NCBI RefSeq assembly: GCF_004362825.1
Contig: NZ_SNXZ01000005.1
Location: 186,001 to 250,000 of the forward strand
Direction of reading: 5' to 3'
From: Labedaea rhizosphaerae
GTDB taxonomy: Bacteria > Actinomycetota > Actinomycetes > Mycobacteriales > Pseudonocardiaceae
Length of the DNA: 64,000 nt
Shown in pieces: positions 7,902 to 16,423 of this stretch; positions within the stretch are counted from its first letter, which is position 1; every line of letters begins with the position of its first letter. The position numbers and the translations under genes were made by a program. The notes under the pieces were generated by a model. That model ran no database searches, was not told the DNA's origin, and worked only from the letters and a program-made list of their open reading frames with translations.

Positions 7902-8847
7902 TGTCGTCCCTCCCGAAGGCGAACCGCTGGATCAGCGTGAACGCCAGCACGATCACGAACAGGACGATCGAGACCGCCGAGCTGTAGCCGAAGTTGAAGA
8001 ACTTGAACGCCTGGTCGTAGAGCATGAAACCCAGCGTGTAGGTCGAGTTGACCGGTCCGCCGGAGGTCATGATGTAGATCGCGTCGAACACCTGGAACGA
8101 CGTGATGGTCTCGATCACGGCGAGGAAGAACACGACCGAGCGCAACTGCGGCAGGGTCAGGTGGCGGAACCGCTGCCACGCGCTCGCACCGTCCACGAGG
8201 GCCGCTTCCTCGAGTTCGCGCGGGATCTCGTTGAGCCGGGCCAGGACCACGAGCATGTCGAAGCCGAACCGGCTCCAGGCCGCGACGATCGCGACCGCGG
8301 GCAGCGCCAGCGCCGAGTTCGTCAGCCAGGACCCGGTGTCCAGGCCGAACACCGACATCAGCGAGGGCACCGGCCCCCCGTCACCGAAGATCCAGATGAA
8401 CACCACGCCGGCGAGCACGAGCGACGTGATCACCGGAAGGAAGAACACCGACCGGAAGATCCGCATCGACCGGGTCCCCCGGCGCACCAGCAACGCGAGC
8501 CCGATCGACACGACGATCACCAGCGGCACGACGATGACGCTGTAGAGCAGCGTGACCGTCAGGGCCTTCCAGAACAGCTGATCGTGGATCATGTACTGGA
8601 AGTTCGCCATGCCGGCGAAGGTGATCTCGCCGCCCAGGTCCACGTTGGCGAACGCGAGCCCGAACCCGCCGAGGAACGGCAGGAACCGGAACAGGACGAA
8701 GAGCGCGAACATCGGCAGGACGAACGCGATGCCGGCGAGCGCGCCGTGCTGCTGCCACCACCCCCGAGGAGCCCGCGCGGGCGCGGGCGCGGGCTCCTCT
8801 TCGGTGGGCGGCGGTCCCACGTGTACCTGGGTCGGCAAGGAGGTCAC
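7894..8847 (-). CDS. Carbohydrate ABC transporter permease (MalF type)
   Basis: A 317-residue CUT1 permease. A proline/alanine-rich cytoplasmic N terminus of about 35 residues precedes the first membrane helix (GIAFVLPMFALFVLFRFLPF). The EAA loop, EEAALVDGASAWQRFRHLTL, is present. It starts at GTG 8847, overlapping the stop of the solute-binding protein gene as GTGA, with AAGGAGG-like sequence inside the upstream gene's end. With the MalG-type partner it forms the channel of the importer that serves this locus. Confidence 0.92.
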   Translation of the reverse strand: MTSLPTQVHVGPPPTEEEPAPAPARAPRGWWQQHGALAGIAFVLPMFALFVLFRFLPFLGGFGLAFANVDLGGEITFAGMANFQYMIHDQLFWKALTVTLLYSVIVVPLVIVVSIGLALLVRRGTRSMRIFRSVFFLPVITSLVLAGVVFIWIFGDGGPVPSLMSVFGLDTGSWLTNSALALPAVAIVAAWSRFGFDMLVVLARLNEIPRELEEAALVDGASAWQRFRHLTLPQLRSVVFFLAVIETITSFQVFDAIYIMTSGGPVNSTYTLGFMLYDQAFKFFNFGYSSAVSIVLFVIVLAFTLIQRFAFGRDDNG

Positions 8848-10076
8848 CTGGACAGGATCTGCTGCGCGTTCTTCGACGCATCCTGCAACGCCTGCTCCGG
8901 GGTCTTCTGACCGAGCACCGCGGCCTGGACCTCGGGGGCGATCACGGCCTGGACCTCACGGCCCTTGGCCACGGCCGGTCCGGTGTAGCCCATGTCGAGG
9001 TACTTCTCGGTCTCGGCGGCGGGCGTGCCCGGCGCGTAGCCGAGGTTCGCGGTGGTCTTCGGCGCGAAGTAGCCGCCGAACTTGTCGACCGCGGCCATCA
9101 CCTGGGGCTGCGTGACGAACGAGATCCACTTGGCGGCCGCGGCCTTGTTCTTGGAGCCCTTGAGGATCGTGTAGGCGCCGACGGTGCCGTAGGTGCGCTG
9201 CACGGTGTCCTTCAGCGGCGGGATCACGACCCGGTCGTCACCCCACTGCTTCTCCAGCAGGTTCGGTTCGATGTTGAACTCGCACGCCACCTTGCGCTTG
9301 GCCATGGCCGACTGGTCCAGCGGCACGGCGGTGGTCGCCTCGGCCTTGGGCGCGTAGCCCTGCTTCACCAGGTTCGTCCAGTAGGTCAGCGCCTTCACCG
9401 CCTGCGGGCTGTTGACCGTGAGGTTGCCGCCCTGGTCGAAGATGTCGCCACCGGCCTGCCAGACCCACGGGTAGAAGGTCGTGTTGATCGCCGCGGCCTG
9501 CGTCGCGTCGAGCTGGGTGGCGTAGAAGCCCTTCTCCTTCAGCTTGGGCGCGATGGCCATCAGGTCGTCCCACGTGGCCGGTGGGGTGGTGATGCCGGCC
9601 GCGGTGAGCACCTTCTTGTCGCAGGTGCCCGGGATGACGCTCATCAGGATCGGCGCGCCGTAGACCTTCGAGTCCACTGTGGTCGCGTTCAGCGCGGCCG
9701 GGCGGTAGCCGTCCTTGGGCACCGAGTCCGGGATCGGCTCGAGCGCGCCCTTCGCCTGGAACGCACGCAGTTCGTCGGGCACCATGTAGGCGACGTCGGG
9801 GGCCTTGTTGCCGGTGATCTGCGTGACCAGGATGGTCTCGCGGTCCTTCCACGGCTGGACGTCGACGGTGACCTTGATGCCGGGGTTGGCCTTCTCGAAG
9901 GCGGCGACCTGGGTCGCCCAGAACGCCTTGTCGTCGGCCTCGGACTTCAGCGGATACACGCGCACCGTGATGGACCCACCACCGCCGCCGGCGTCGTCGC
10001 TGGAACTGCACGCCGCGATCGGGGCGCTGACCAGCAGACACGCGGCGAGCGGGGCGATGAACCTACGCATCGACAT
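8844..10076 (-). CDS. ABC transporter solute-binding lipoprotein (family 1)
   Basis: A 410-residue extracellular solute-binding protein of the sugar family. The N terminus has a lipoprotein signal peptide with lipobox I-A-A-C at residues 20-23, followed by a glycine-rich linker. It binds the substrate outside the cell and delivers it to the two permeases encoded downstream. The frame can be extended to a TTG at 10127, but that codon lies inside the operator-promoter. ATG 10076 has AGGGG eight bases upstream and gives a normal signal peptide, so I chose it. The gene is first in an operon under operator 3 and divergent from the second DapA-like gene. Confidence 0.92.
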   Translation of the reverse strand: MSMRRFIAPLAACLLVSAPIAACSSSDDAGGGGGSITVRVYPLKSEADDKAFWATQVAAFEKANPGIKVTVDVQPWKDRETILVTQITGNKAPDVAYMVPDELRAFQAKGALEPIPDSVPKDGYRPAALNATTVDSKVYGAPILMSVIPGTCDKKVLTAAGITTPPATWDDLMAIAPKLKEKGFYATQLDATQAAAINTTFYPWVWQAGGDIFDQGGNLTVNSPQAVKALTYWTNLVKQGYAPKAEATTAVPLDQSAMAKRKVACEFNIEPNLLEKQWGDDRVVIPPLKDTVQRTYGTVGAYTILKGSKNKAAAAKWISFVTQPQVMAAVDKFGGYFAPKTTANLGYAPGTPAAETEKYLDMGYTGPAVAKGREVQAVIAPEVQAAVLGQKTPEQALQDASKNAQQILSR

Positions 10077-10099
10077 GGCGACAACCCCTAACTCATTGG

Positions 10100-10140
10100 A
10101 TTTCAGCCAGGACCGTAATCTGCGCAACAGTCACCGTCAA
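10100..10140 (-). promoter_or_regulatory. Operator 3 and promoter of the importer operon
   Basis: On the minus strand TTGACG (10135-10140) and TACGGT (10112-10117) are 17 bp apart. The -10 again lies in the left arm of the palindrome ATTACGGT-CCTG-GCTGAAAT (10100-10119). One arm is perfect and the other is degenerate. Confidence 0.7.
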
Positions 10141-10166
10141 GACTGTTCGTAGTCGGGCCCGGCGCG

Positions 10167-10208
10167 TTGACATCGCTCTTTCCGCACAGTTACGGTCAGG
10201 ACCGATAT
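10167..10208 (+). promoter_or_regulatory. Operator 4 and promoter of the second DapA operon
   Basis: TTGACA (10167-10172), an 18-bp spacer and TACGGT (10191-10196) form the promoter. The palindrome GTTACGGT-CAGG-ACCGATAT spans 10189-10208 with the -10 inside its left arm, the same geometry as operator 2. It lies back to back with operator 3; the two cores are about 90 bp apart. Confidence 0.75.
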
Positions 10209-10234
10209 TGGGGTTGAACGAGGGGACCGCGGGG

Positions 10235-11323
10235 ATGACCATGACGGACGCCGGGGCCGAGGTGAGCTCCGCCGCGGACGGTGCCGACGCCGCCTTGGGA
10301 ATCCTGCGGCAGGGCTGCGCCATTCCCGCGCACCCGCTCGCCCTGGACGGTACGGGCGCGTTCGACCCACGCCACCAGCGCGCGCTGACCAGGTACTACC
10401 TCGACGCGGGGGCGCGCGGGCTCGCGGTCGGCGTGCACTCGACGGAGTTCGCCATCCGCGAGGCGGGCCTCTTCGGCCCGGTGCTGGAGCTCGCGGCGGA
10501 GACCGTCGCCGACTGGGCACGGGACACGACGGTGCTGATCGCCGGCGCGTGCGGGCCCACCGCGCAGGCCGTCGCCGAGGCCGAACGCGCCGCCGAACTG
10601 GGCTACCACGCAGTCCTGCTCAACCCGGGCGGCCTCGACGGCGCCGACGAGGACGCGATCCTCGACCGCACCCGCGCGGTCGCCGAAGTCCTCCCGGTGA
10701 TGGGCTTCTACCTGCAGCAGTCGGTCGGCGGGCGCTACCTCTCCCCCGAGTTCTGGACCAAGATGGCGCTCATCCCCGAGGTGGTCGCGATCAAGGTCGC
10801 GCCGTTCGACCGGTACCAGACCCTGGACGTGGCGCGTGGCGTCTACCAGGCCGGGCGCGCCGAGGACCTCGCGCTGTACACCGGGAACGACGACAACATC
10901 GTCGTGGACCTGTTGACGTCGTTCGACTTCGGCCACGACGAGGACCGGGTGCGCATCGACGTCCGCGGCGGCCTTCTCGGCCAGTGGGGTGTGTGGGCCA
11001 CCGAAGCGGTGCGCATGGTGGAGCTCGCCCGCCAGGCCCGCGCCGGTGACCTGGCCCTCTACCCGGAACTGCTGGCGCTGTCCGGGCGGATGACCGACGC
11101 GAACAGCGCGATCTTCGACGCCCGCAACTCCTTCCGCGGCTGCATCGCCGGGATCAAGCAGGTGCTGCTGGAGCAGGGCCTGCTGACCAGCGCCCGCTGC
11201 CTCGACCCGGCCGAGGTGTTATCCGCTGGCCAGCTCGCGGAGATACACCGGGTACGCGAGGACCACCCCCAGCTCGCCGACGACGAGTTCGTCCGCGCGC
11301 ACCTCGACCGCTGGCTCGCCTGA
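10235..11323 (+). CDS. DapA-family aldolase or dehydratase (second copy)
   Basis: A 362-residue DHDPS/NAL-family protein, longer than the usual 290-310. GVHSTEFAIREAGLF replaces the GTTGE loop, the tyrosine is at about 159 in VMGFYLQQSVGG, and the Schiff-base lysine is at about 187 in VVAIKVAPFDRY. The extra length is at the C terminus (RNSFRGCIAGIKQVL and beyond). A TTG at 10208 is possible but lies within the operator; ATG 10235 has AGGGG nine bases upstream. It heads a four-gene operon with a SIS protein, a sugar kinase and a ceramidase-like hydrolase. It is probably a retro-aldol or dehydration step on a sugar-acid-like intermediate; the substrate is unknown. Confidence 0.82.
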   Translation: MTMTDAGAEVSSAADGADAALGILRQGCAIPAHPLALDGTGAFDPRHQRALTRYYLDAGARGLAVGVHSTEFAIREAGLFGPVLELAAETVADWARDTTVLIAGACGPTAQAVAEAERAAELGYHAVLLNPGGLDGADEDAILDRTRAVAEVLPVMGFYLQQSVGGRYLSPEFWTKMALIPEVVAIKVAPFDRYQTLDVARGVYQAGRAEDLALYTGNDDNIVVDLLTSFDFGHDEDRVRIDVRGGLLGQWGVWATEAVRMVELARQARAGDLALYPELLALSGRMTDANSAIFDARNSFRGCIAGIKQVLLEQGLLTSARCLDPAEVLSAGQLAEIHRVREDHPQLADDEFVRAHLDRWLA

Positions 11324-11335
11324 GGAGGACGTGAC

Positions 11336-12097
11336 TTGCCCCCGACCACGTACGCCGCGGCCTTCGCCGGCACCGCGCTCGACCAGCTCGAGCGGGTCGC
11401 CGAGGACCAGCGCGACGCCCTGGCGAACGGCGGAAGACTGATTGCCGACGCGCTGGCCGGCGGCGGGATCCTGCACGCGTACGGCACCGGGCACTCCCGC
11501 AGTGTCGCGCTGGAACTGGTAGCGCGGGCGGGCGGGTTCATCCCGACGAACCTGCTGGCGATCAAGGACCTCGTGATGTGGGGCGGGCGGTCGCCGGAGT
11601 CGATCCGCGACCCGAAGCTCGAGCGGGAACCCGGTGTGGCCGCCGAAGTCCTGGCCCTGCACGATGTGCGGCCGGGCGACGTCATGGTGATCGCGTCCAA
11701 CTCGGGCACCAATCCGGCGGTGGTGGACATGGCACGGCTCGTGCGGGACCGGTCGGTGCCGGTGATCGCCATCGGGTCGATGGCGCACGCGGCCGCGGCG
11801 CCACGCCGGGACGCCGACGGGCAGGTCTTGTTCGACGTCGCCGATGTCGTGGTCGACACGCTCACCCCGGTGGGCGATGCCGTGGTGGCGCTGGCGGATG
11901 GCACGCGTGCGTGCGGCACCTCGACGTTGAGCGCCGTGTTCATCGCGCAGTTGCTGGTGGCGAACGCCTTGTCCGTGCTGGCCGAGCGCGGTGTCCCGGT
12001 GCCGGTCTACCGGTCGATGAACACCGCGGGCGCCGACGAACCCAACGCCGAGGCCGAGCGGGCGTGGGCCGCCCGGCTGCGTCCGATCGAGTCGTGA
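11336..12097 (+). CDS. SIS-domain phosphosugar-binding protein
   Basis: A 253-residue SIS protein of the type annotated as sugar isomerase or UPF0309. The sugar-phosphate loops are AYGTGHSRS (residues 48-56) and IASNSGTNPAVV (119-130). Homologues include phosphoheptose isomerase-like proteins and MurQ-type etherases. Beside a BadF-type kinase, a phosphorylated amino sugar substrate is plausible (inference). The start is TTG 11336, supported by GAGGAGG seven bases upstream. The only other nearby start, GTG 11331, is out of frame. Its stop is one base from the ATG of the kinase gene, so the two are translationally coupled. Confidence 0.8.
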   Translation: MPPTTYAAAFAGTALDQLERVAEDQRDALANGGRLIADALAGGGILHAYGTGHSRSVALELVARAGGFIPTNLLAIKDLVMWGGRSPESIRDPKLEREPGVAAEVLALHDVRPGDVMVIASNSGTNPAVVDMARLVRDRSVPVIAIGSMAHAAAAPRRDADGQVLFDVADVVVDTLTPVGDAVVALADGTRACGTSTLSAVFIAQLLVANALSVLAERGVPVPVYRSMNTAGADEPNAEAERAWAARLRPIES

Positions 12098-12098
12098 C

Positions 12099-13058
12099 AT
12101 GGCCGAACCAACGGTGGTCGCGGTCGACCAGGGCAAGTCCGGGACGCGGGCCGAGGCGCGGGTCGGCAGCGGCGCGCGGGTGCATTCGGCCGGGCCGGGT
12201 CTGTCGCTGACCCGCGGCACGCCGCCCGGGTCGAGTGGCGTGGACGCGGTGGTCGACGCCGTGCGCAACCTCCGGCTGCCCCAGCCGCCCGACCTCGTGT
12301 CGGTCGGCACCACGGCCGCGCCCGGCACCCAGGACGAACGCCACGAGCTGGCCGAAGAGCTGCGTGCCCGGCTCGGCGCGGGACGGGTACTGGTGACCGA
12401 GGACGCGGTGACCGCGCACCTCGGCGCGTTCCGCGGTGCGGCCGGCGTGGTGGTGTCGGCCGGAACCGGTGCGATCGCGTTGTGGTCCGACGGCGAGACG
12501 TGCGCCCGGGTCGACGGCTGGGGCCCGATCCTCGGCGACCACGGCAGCGGGTCGGCGATGGGCGTGGCCGGGCTGCGCGCGGCTTTCGCGGCGGTCGACG
12601 GGCGTGGGCCCGCGACGACGTTGACCGAGCAGGCCCGGGCCCACCTCGGCGGCCTGGATCTGAACGCCGCGCGCCGGTTGCACGGCGCGGCGAACCCGAC
12701 CGAGATCGTCGCCGAGTTCGCCGTGGCGGTGTTGCACGCCGCCGAGCGCGGCGACGTGGTCGCGGGTGGGATCGTCGCGCGAGCGGCGGCCGACCTGGCC
12801 AAGAGCGCGGCCCTTGCGGCGGCCGACGCGCTGGGCGCCGGTGAGCACCCCCGGTGCTGCGCGGTCGGCCAGATCATGACCAACGACTTGCTGCGCAAGG
12901 CCTTCACCGCCGCGGCGACCCGGCACGGGCTGGTCGTGGCCGAGGCCCGCGGCGGCTGCCTCGACGGGGCGAAGCTGTTGGCCGCGGGCGAGTACGGCCG
13001 CGCCTTCGACGCGCTGATCGGGGTGGCGGAGTACGCCGAGGTGGCGATCGCCGAGTGA
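12099..13058 (+). CDS. BadF/BadG-type sugar kinase (GlcNAc kinase-like)
   Basis: A 319-residue ASKHA-fold kinase. The phosphate-1 loop is VAVDQGKSGTRA (residues 7-18), the phosphate-2 loop is VVSAGTGAIALW, and GPILGDHGSGSAMG matches the GDEGSG-like motif of N-acetylglucosamine and muramic-acid kinases in this family. It probably phosphorylates the imported sugar for the SIS protein encoded upstream. The end overlaps the next gene as GTGA. Its specificity (GlcNAc, MurNAc, glucosamine or something else) cannot be read from the sequence. Confidence 0.82.
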   Translation: MAEPTVVAVDQGKSGTRAEARVGSGARVHSAGPGLSLTRGTPPGSSGVDAVVDAVRNLRLPQPPDLVSVGTTAAPGTQDERHELAEELRARLGAGRVLVTEDAVTAHLGAFRGAAGVVVSAGTGAIALWSDGETCARVDGWGPILGDHGSGSAMGVAGLRAAFAAVDGRGPATTLTEQARAHLGGLDLNAARRLHGAANPTEIVAEFAVAVLHAAERGDVVAGGIVARAAADLAKSAALAAADALGAGEHPRCCAVGQIMTNDLLRKAFTAAATRHGLVVAEARGGCLDGAKLLAAGEYGRAFDALIGVAEYAEVAIAE

Positions 13059-14212
13059 AGGCGGGGCACGGCACCGCGACCATCCCGGTGCCTGACGGGT
13101 CGCCGATGGGTGGCTACGTCGACCGGCCCTCGGCCAGCACCGGGGTCGCGGACCCGCTGGAAGCCCACGTCGTGACCGTGTCCGACGGCGCGCGGCGGAT
13201 GGCGTTCGTCGTGCTCGATGTGGTGTGCGTGAACGTCGATCTTGCCGACGCGGTCGAGCGGGAGCTCATCGAACTCGGCATCGACGACGTGTGGGTGTGT
13301 GCGACCCACACGCATTCCGGACCCGAGACCGGCTGCGTGCCGGGTGGCGCGGCCACTCCCCCGCCGTGGACCGAGGTCGTCACCGCGGCCGCGCGACGCG
13401 CCGGCGCTGACGCGGTGGCCGGCGAGGTCACTTCCACGATCGGCGCCTCGCTGGTGTCGGTGACCGACGTGGGCTCCGTGCGCAGCAAGCCGGGCGCGAC
13501 CCGGCCGGTACCCGTGGACGTCATCGCCTTCCGCGGTCCGCGCGACGAGCTGACCGGGCTTTTCGCCGTGCTGCCAGTGCATCCGACGGTTCTCCCGGCG
13601 AGCAGCACGGTCGTCAGCGCCGACCTCACCGGGGCCGTGCGGCGCGCGTTGACCGACCGGCTCGGCGTGTGGACCGTGGTCGCGACGGGTGCGGCCGGGG
13701 ACATCAGCACGCGTGGCGTCCGCCAGGCGGCCGACCTCGGGGAGTGCGCGCGGCTCGGTGCGGTGGTCGCCGACCAGGTGGTGCGGGCGCTGCCCGTCGA
13801 CTGCACGTCCGGCCCGGTGCGCACGGCCCGAGCCGACACGGTCGTCCTTCCCACCGAACGTGGTTCGGCGATCTCGGCCGGCGGTTCGACCCGGCAAGCG
13901 GAAACCCTGCGCCAGGCCGTCCGGCTGCGCGACCACCTGCCATGGCCGGATCGCCCGCTCGAGGCCACCGTGCGGGCGGCGCGGCTCGGCCCCGTGGGGC
14001 TGGTCGGCCTTCCCGGCGAGCCCTTCCTGGACCTGCGCTCCCGGGTGAACGGGATCCTGATCGGCTATGTCGGCGGTTACCTCGGTTATCTGCCCACGAG
14101 GGCTGCCTTCGCCGGCGAGCCCACCTACGAGACCGTCATCAGTCCCATCGTCGCGGGCGCGGCCGAGTCCCTTGTGGACGTCGCGGCCGAGACCCTCAGG
14201 CGCCTGCGCTGA
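13055..14212 (+). CDS. Neutral ceramidase-like amidohydrolase (N-terminal domain family)
   Basis: A 385-residue protein resembling the N-terminal domain of neutral/alkaline non-lysosomal ceramidase. The zinc-ligand segment VCATHTHSGPET is at residues 81-92, and GAAGDISTRGV corresponds to the nucleophile region, which in ceramidases reads NxGDvSPN. True ceramidases are about 650 residues with a C-terminal Ig-like domain, which is absent here, and no signal peptide is visible. It is therefore probably a cytoplasmic amidase acting on an N-acylated intermediate. It starts at GTG 13055, coupled to the kinase gene, and ends in a 17-bp convergent overlap with the oxidoreductase gene. Confidence 0.72.
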   Translation: MKAGHGTATIPVPDGSPMGGYVDRPSASTGVADPLEAHVVTVSDGARRMAFVVLDVVCVNVDLADAVERELIELGIDDVWVCATHTHSGPETGCVPGGAATPPPWTEVVTAAARRAGADAVAGEVTSTIGASLVSVTDVGSVRSKPGATRPVPVDVIAFRGPRDELTGLFAVLPVHPTVLPASSTVVSADLTGAVRRALTDRLGVWTVVATGAAGDISTRGVRQAADLGECARLGAVVADQVVRALPVDCTSGPVRTARADTVVLPTERGSAISAGGSTRQAETLRQAVRLRDHLPWPDRPLEATVRAARLGPVGLVGLPGEPFLDLRSRVNGILIGYVGGYLGYLPTRAAFAGEPTYETVISPIVAGAAESLVDVAAETLRRLR

Positions 14213-15470
14213 CCTGCTGCACCGTGCCCGTCACCCGGGCCCGCTCGGCGGCGAACACCGCCAGGTGGGTCTCCAGCGACTCGTCCGGGCCGGACAGGAT
14301 CGTGCTCGGGTCGCCGGTGGCGACGGCCGTGGTGAACGCGTCCATCAGGCCCGCGTCACCACCGCCGTGGCCGGTGTCCGTGTCGATGCCGCGGGATTCG
14401 TCGATGTCCTCGAAGTCCTCGAAGTCGCTCACCGTCTTCACCGTGGTGGCGGTGTCCGACACGAAGTCGTGCACGAGCACGCGCGAACCCGTGCCGTCCA
14501 GGAAACCGCGCGTGCCGAGCATCTGGGTCCGGCGGTCGGCGTGCGGGGTGAACGCGGCCATGGTGAAGGTCGCGGTGGCCCCGCCCTCGAAGTCCATGGC
14601 CACCACCTGGTGGTCGACCACGTCGTTGTCCATTGTGTACACGCACCGGCCGTATGGACCGTCCCGCAACGCTTCGGTGACCCCAGCCTCGGTCACGTCG
14701 TCGGTCAGCACGTCCACCGGCCAGCCCGTGCGCCCGGACCGCAGCATCCCCAGGTAGATCCGCTTGGCCGAGTACGGGCACGTCTGCTCGACCGCGCACG
14801 ACAGGCACCGCTCCCCCGCACCCGCCGGCTGCTCGGAGCGACGGAAGTGCCGCAGCGACCCGAAGCTGGCCACCGACCGGATCGGCTTGCCGACCACGTG
14901 CCGCAACCAGTCGATGTCGTGGCAGGACTTGCTCATCAGCGAGAAGGTCGACGTGTCGGTGCGTCGCCAGTTGCCGCGCACGTACGAGTGCGCGAAGTGC
15001 CAGAACCCCACGGGTTCCAGGTGTTGCACGCTGACGATCTCGCCGATCCGGCCCGCGTCGAGGATCTCCTTGACCACCCGGTTGTACGGCCGGTACCGCA
15101 GCACGTGGCACACCGCGAACAGCACGCCGGCCTCGCGCACGGCCGCCACGATGCGGGCGCAGTCCCGCTCGTTCGGCGCCATCGGCTTCTCCACCATCAG
15201 GTGGTAACCCTTGCGCGCCAACGCGACCGCCGGCTCCACGTGGTCGGCGTCCTGCGTGCAGACGATCGCCACGTCGGCCAGCCGCGGTTGCGCGGCCAGC
15301 TCCTGCCAGGATGCGAACTCGCGGGCCGCACCTCGGGCGACACGCGCACGAGCGGCCGGTCGCGGCTCGGCCACCGCCACCACCCGGGCGCGCTCGGGAT
15401 TGGCCGCGATCCAGTCCGCGTAGCTCGTCCCCCGCTGCCCGGCGCCGACGATCGCGTACGTGACCGCCAT
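14196..15470 (-). CDS. Gfo/Idh/MocA-family oxidoreductase with Cys motif
   Basis: A 424-residue NAD(P)-dependent oxidoreductase. The Rossmann loop IVGAGQRGTSYA is at residues 7-18 and the MVEKPMAPN motif, with its active-site lysine, at 92-100. It also has a Cys-rich insertion, CLSCAVEQTCPYSAKRIYL, seen in a subset of predicted dehydrogenases. The frame is open far upstream, but ATG 15470 shares one base with the stop of the esterase gene (TGATG), which supports that start. It is the last gene of the operon that begins at 20475. Its likely role is cytoplasmic oxidation of the sugar released by the esterase and other secreted proteins. Confidence 0.85.
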   Translation of the reverse strand: MAVTYAIVGAGQRGTSYADWIAANPERARVVAVAEPRPAARARVARGAAREFASWQELAAQPRLADVAIVCTQDADHVEPAVALARKGYHLMVEKPMAPNERDCARIVAAVREAGVLFAVCHVLRYRPYNRVVKEILDAGRIGEIVSVQHLEPVGFWHFAHSYVRGNWRRTDTSTFSLMSKSCHDIDWLRHVVGKPIRSVASFGSLRHFRRSEQPAGAGERCLSCAVEQTCPYSAKRIYLGMLRSGRTGWPVDVLTDDVTEAGVTEALRDGPYGRCVYTMDNDVVDHQVVAMDFEGGATATFTMAAFTPHADRRTQMLGTRGFLDGTGSRVLVHDFVSDTATTVKTVSDFEDFEDIDESRGIDTDTGHGGGDAGLMDAFTTAVATGDPSTILSGPDESLETHLAVFAAERARVTGTVQQVSAGA

Positions 15471-16423
15471 CAGAACTCCGCCAGCTTGCGCAGGAACTCC
15501 AGCCGCTGCATGGCGTGCAACGATCCCCCACCTTCGTGTTCGTTGAACGGGTACACCCGGATGTCCTTCGGCCCCGCGTAGTGGTTGTAGGCCGCGAACA
15601 CCGTCGACGGCGGCACGATCGGATCCATCAACGCCACCGAGAACAGCGACGGCGCCGTGGCACGGGACGCGAAGTTCATCCCGTCGAAGTAGCTCAGCGT
15701 CCGGAACGTGTCGTCCACCAGCTCGGGCCGCTTGCGCAGGAACTGCGCGATCTCGAGGTACGGCACGCGATCGGAGACGTCGGCACCCCGCCGGTAGTCG
15801 CACAGGAACGGCACGTCCGGCAGCACGGCGGCCACGCCATCGCCCAGGGCCGCCACGGCGAGCGCCTGCCCACCGCCCTGGCTCGGCCCCGCGACGGCGA
15901 AGCGCGAAGCCGAGACCAGCGAGCGCGCCGCGTCGAGGCCACGCACCGCATCGGTGATCAGGCGGCGCATGTAGTGCGCACGCGGGTCGTGCGCGCCCTG
16001 GGTCATGAACCCGGGCTCGTGCGGTCCCGAGGACTCGGCCGACCGGTCGCCGGTGTCGCCCCGCGAGTGCCCGCGCGCGTCCACCACGAACTGCGCGACC
16101 CCGCACGCGGCGTACAACAGGTGGTCGTGCACCCGGCCCCGGCCGACGCCATAACCCTGGTACTCCACCACGCACCAGCGGGCGGATCCGCCGGATGGCA
16201 GCACGAGCCAGCCCTTCACCGGCTCGCCCGCCCAGCCGGGGAAGGTCACGTCATAGGTGGCGAAGGCACGCACGCCGGCGTCGATGGGCGTGGCCGACGG
16301 AGCGTCGGTGCACTCCCGTGCGGCCGCGAGCGTGTCCTGCCAGAACAGGTCGAAGTCGGGCTCATGGGTGAGCTCCGGCTGGTAGCGCCGGAGCTCACCC
16401 AGGGGCCAGTCGAACGTGGGCAC
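15470..16423 (-). CDS. CE7/acetylxylan esterase-family alpha/beta hydrolase
   Basis: A 317-residue alpha/beta hydrolase resembling acetylxylan esterase/cephalosporin-C deacetylase (CE7). The nucleophile elbow is AGPSQGGGQAL, the VDARGHSRGDTGD loop matches the CE7 RGQ region, and a distal NEHEGGG supplies the catalytic histidine. No signal peptide is visible, as is usual for CE7. Such enzymes remove acetyl groups from short acetylated sugars. GTG 16423 overlaps the TAG stop of the propeller gene by one base; an upstream in-frame start would lie inside that gene. Deacetylation of an imported oligosaccharide is a reasonable role (inference). Confidence 0.82.
   Translation of the reverse strand: MPTFDWPLGELRRYQPELTHEPDFDLFWQDTLAAARECTDAPSATPIDAGVRAFATYDVTFPGWAGEPVKGWLVLPSGGSARWCVVEYQGYGVGRGRVHDHLLYAACGVAQFVVDARGHSRGDTGDRSAESSGPHEPGFMTQGAHDPRAHYMRRLITDAVRGLDAARSLVSASRFAVAGPSQGGGQALAVAALGDGVAAVLPDVPFLCDYRRGADVSDRVPYLEIAQFLRKRPELVDDTFRTLSYFDGMNFASRATAPSLFSVALMDPIVPPSTVFAAYNHYAGPKDIRVYPFNEHEGGGSLHAMQRLEFLRKLAEF

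Noticed and set aside
10077..10234. Upstream TTG starts at 10127 and 10208 for the binding-protein and DapA genes
   Set aside because: Both lie inside operator-promoter sequence. ATG 10076 and ATG 10235 have Shine-Dalgarno sequences and give normal N termini.
11219..13936. 905-codon minus-strand frame
   Set aside because: Antisense to the SIS, kinase and ceramidase-like genes, which are coupled and have intact motifs.
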